NCBI GenBank assembly: GCA_964558395.1
Contig: CAZLDS010000009.1
Coordinates: forward strand, 1 to 64,000
Length of the DNA: 64,000 bases
Reading direction: 5' to 3'
DNA from: CSP1-5 sp964558395
GTDB lineage: Bacteria > Methylomirabilota > Methylomirabilia > Methylomirabilales > CSP1-5
In this document: one piece after another, positions 62,136 through 64,000 of the stretch
Layout of the letters: every line of letters begins with the position of its first letter
Position numbering within the stretch: position 1 is the first letter of the stretch
Position numbers and translations under genes: made by a program
The notes under the pieces: model-generated
What the model saw: only the letters and a program-made list of their open reading frames with translations
Told to the model about the DNA's origin: nothing
The model's database searches: none

Positions 62136-63998
62136 TCAGCGCTCCGCCGTGACCACGGCCTCTTCGATGCCGTACATGTACAGCAGGTTCTCCACCGTTT
62201 CCCGGAACTGGTCCGGGTTCCCCTTCTTGAAAGAGAAGGAATCGTCGCTAAAACGTGGGGTGTGTTCATACATCTCATTAAAGTCCCGAGGCGTGTTGGG
62301 ATAGTCGTGACAGAGGCGCTGCCACATGTCCCGCAAAACTCGCCTGTCCACGCCCCGCACCACGATGCGGAACGGCTGTTCCTTGGTGGCCGGCCCCGCC
62401 GTAGCGACGGGAGCGGCAGCCGCCCGGAACGGCTCGGCCCGGCCGGCACCAGGTGGCGTGCGGGACACGCCAGGACGGGGTGGGATCCGCGTCCCTCCTC
62501 CGGCGGGGATGAAAGCCGCGGCAGGACGGCGCGTGACCTCTTCCGGTGCGGGCTCGGGCTTCCTTCCCCCGGGAGCTGCGGCCATCCCAGGCGCAGTGGC
62601 GCCCAGTCGCATGCGGCCTGAGGACGCGATCTGGAAGTCGGGATACGCTAACAATCCGTGCTCGTTAATGTCCAGACCCTCCATCTCCTCCTCGGCGGGA
62701 ACCCGAATGCCCAGGAGGCCCTTGAGGAGTCCCCAGCCGACAAGAGAAGCCGGGAAGATGAACGCGCCCACTGCGAGCACCCCGATCAACTGTGCTTGGA
62801 AGAGCCCCGACCCGCCGCCAAAGAAGAGTCCGTTGCCGGTGGTACCGGGGCTAAATACGTCCTGGGCGAACAGGCCGACCGCGATGGTGCCCCAGGCGCC
62901 GCAGGTCAGGTGAGCGGAAACCGCCCCAACCGGGTCGTCCAGCCTGATGCGATCGAAAAACAGCACCGAGAGGACCACGAGGATCCCAGCCACAAGGCCA
63001 ATCGCCAGCGAGCTCCCCAGGCTGACAAAGGCACAGGGGGCCGTGATGGCGACCAGGCCGGCCACGCCGCCGTTCAGCCCCATCGTCAGATCCGGCTTGC
63101 CCAAGAGGACCCACGCTGTGAAGGTGGCGGCAATCACCCCCGCGGCCGCGGCGGTGTTTGTGGTGGCGGCGATGTGGCCGATAGCCCCCGCATCCGCCGC
63201 CATGGTACTGCCCGGGTTAAACCCGAACCACCCGAACCACAGTATAAAGACGCCCAGTGTGGCCGAGGTGAGGCTGTGGCCGGGAATCGGGTTGATGCGC
63301 CCATCCTTTGTAAATTTGCCGATGCGGGGCCCCAGCATGATGGCCCCAGCAAGTGCCGCCCACCCGCCGACCGAGTGGACCACGGTCGAGCCGGCAAAGT
63401 CCCACATCCCGCGTTCGGCAAGCCAACCGCCCCCCCAGATCCAGTGGCCCGTGATCGGATAGAGCAGGCCTGCCATGAGAAAGGAAAAGAGGAAGAAGCT
63501 ACTGAACTTGATCCGCTCGGCGACGGCTCCCGAGACGATCGTCGCCGCGGTACCGGCAAAGACCATCTGGAAAAGGAATTTCGCTTCCAAGGGCACGCCG
63601 GTCCAGCTAATGGCGCTATAGACGCCTTGGTAGGCATCTCCGGTGGCCGGGCTGTTGTCCGCGCCGCTCAGAAACCACAGTCCTTTCAGGCCCATAAACC
63701 ACGAGCCGTCTCCAAACATGATGCCCCAGCCCACGACCAGAAAGCCGATGGCTGTGATGGCGTACACCACAAAATTCTTCGCGAGAATATTGACGGTGTT
63801 CTTGGCGCGGGAAAAACCCGACTCGAGCAGGGCGAACCCCGCGGCCATGAACATGACGAGAAAAGCGGTGAGCAGGGTCCACACGGTGTCAATGGCCACC
63901 TTGGATGCGGCCTCTTCGGCGGCAAAGGCGACCCCTGGGAGAAGAATCATCTTGCATGCTACCAGTCCAACGGTGCGTGCCCCTTTCCTCCAAGTCAC
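62136..63998 (-). CDS. amt: Ammonium transporter Amt with extra C-terminal domain
   Basis: At least 620 residues; the apparent GTG start lies at the window edge (63998), so the true start may be outside. Signal-like helix, then 11 membrane helices (about 40-430). FAGTAATIVSGAVAERIKF and the His-containing VVHSVGGWAALAGA are pore residues, and GFNPGSTMA is present. After a cytoplasmic end containing DINEHGLLAYP come a Pro/Ala-rich linker (about 465-540) and a separate 80-residue domain (RIVVRGVDRRVLRDMWQRL to the end) that is not PII-like. Ordinary Amt proteins end near 400-450. It is the first gene of the operon. Confidence 0.92.
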   Translation of the reverse strand: MTWRKGARTVGLVACKMILLPGVAFAAEEAASKVAIDTVWTLLTAFLVMFMAAGFALLESGFSRAKNTVNILAKNFVVYAITAIGFLVVGWGIMFGDGSWFMGLKGLWFLSGADNSPATGDAYQGVYSAISWTGVPLEAKFLFQMVFAGTAATIVSGAVAERIKFSSFFLFSFLMAGLLYPITGHWIWGGGWLAERGMWDFAGSTVVHSVGGWAALAGAIMLGPRIGKFTKDGRINPIPGHSLTSATLGVFILWFGWFGFNPGSTMAADAGAIGHIAATTNTAAAAGVIAATFTAWVLLGKPDLTMGLNGGVAGLVAITAPCAFVSLGSSLAIGLVAGILVVLSVLFFDRIRLDDPVGAVSAHLTCGAWGTIAVGLFAQDVFSPGTTGNGLFFGGGSGLFQAQLIGVLAVGAFIFPASLVGWGLLKGLLGIRVPAEEEMEGLDINEHGLLAYPDFQIASSGRMRLGATAPGMAAAPGGRKPEPAPEEVTRRPAAAFIPAGGGTRIPPRPGVSRTPPGAGRAEPFRAAAAPVATAGPATKEQPFRIVVRGVDRRVLRDMWQRLCHDYPNTPRDFNEMYEHTPRFSDDSFSFKKGNPDQFRETVENLLYMYGIEEAVVTAER

Positions 63999-64000
63999 GT

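Noticed and set aside
1..64000. CRISPR array
   Set aside because: No regularly spaced repeats with unique spacers, and no cas genes.

Overview
The window comes from a GC-rich, Gram-negative bacterial chromosome. Evidence for Gram-negative: an RND efflux pump with its periplasmic adaptor, a putative outer-membrane barrel, lipoproteins, and a TatA protein. Other lineage hints are a selenocysteine system (selB and tRNA-Sec), a zwf-opcA-glk-ppa sugar-phosphate operon, a DUF4340/GldG/GldF/ATPase cassette, DUF5752 next to a TreT-like glycosyltransferase, and many short intergenic repeats. Together these resemble environmental NC10/Rokubacteria- or Nitrospirota-like genomes. That assignment is an inference of low confidence; no rRNA or ribosomal protein gene is present to settle it.

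Region 1 (1-10.85 kb) looks like a decayed accessory island ending at tRNA-Sec. It holds a DUF4832 lipoprotein, a beta-propeller remnant, an AT-richer purU, a flavin monooxygenase fused behind a truncated M50 protease, a secreted subtilase, an orphan membrane protein, a frameshifted integrase overlapping tRNA-Sec, and a broken HD-GYP response regulator. Three related leader RNAs (about 2.4-2.6, 6.3-6.4 and 8.3-8.5 kb) lie upstream of three unrelated genes. Each has an ATAG-loop hairpin on a different stem sequence, a conserved linker, and mutually exclusive anti-terminator and terminator hairpins. I could not match them to a riboswitch class I know, and they are the best candidate here for something undescribed.

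Region 2 (10.8-26.3 kb) is mostly housekeeping on the minus strand: hsp20-lon, tatA, selB, a MaoC hydratase with a family III CoA-transferase, the four-gene ABC/GldG/DUF4340 cassette, and an MmgE/PrpD protein. A P1-family peptidase lies on the plus strand. A perfect 50-bp inverted repeat with a 327-bp centre sits between the ABC ATPase and MmgE/PrpD.

Region 3 (26.5-44 kb) is mainly plus-strand: pdxA, a half-size EamA transporter, an FMN reductase, the oxidative pentose phosphate operon (zwf, opcA, glk, ppa), then a divergent sigma-54 activator facing a near-consensus sigma-54 promoter. Next come a secreted protein, a PilZ protein, MarR, an Fe-S/SCP2 fusion, DUF427, enoyl-CoA hydratase, tiny membrane proteins, thioredoxin, an HtrA-like protease and prmA.

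Region 4 (44-56.7 kb) has a second hsp20, a TetR-controlled RND pump, small membrane and periplasmic proteins, repeat clusters, a decayed integrase by tRNA-Val, two coiled-coil membrane proteins, and DUF5752-TreT. Region 5 (56.7-58.7 kb) is a 2-kb integrative remnant bounded by 26-bp direct repeats, inserted at the 3' end of treT and abutting the tRNA-Asp promoter. Region 6 (58.8-64 kb) is an outer-membrane protein followed by an amt-flotillin-ANTAR operon in which the transporter has an extra C-terminal domain and the ANTAR protein has a receiver lacking its phosphoacceptor.

Coordinates of RNA hairpins and promoters were read by eye; no folding, alignment or database search was run.
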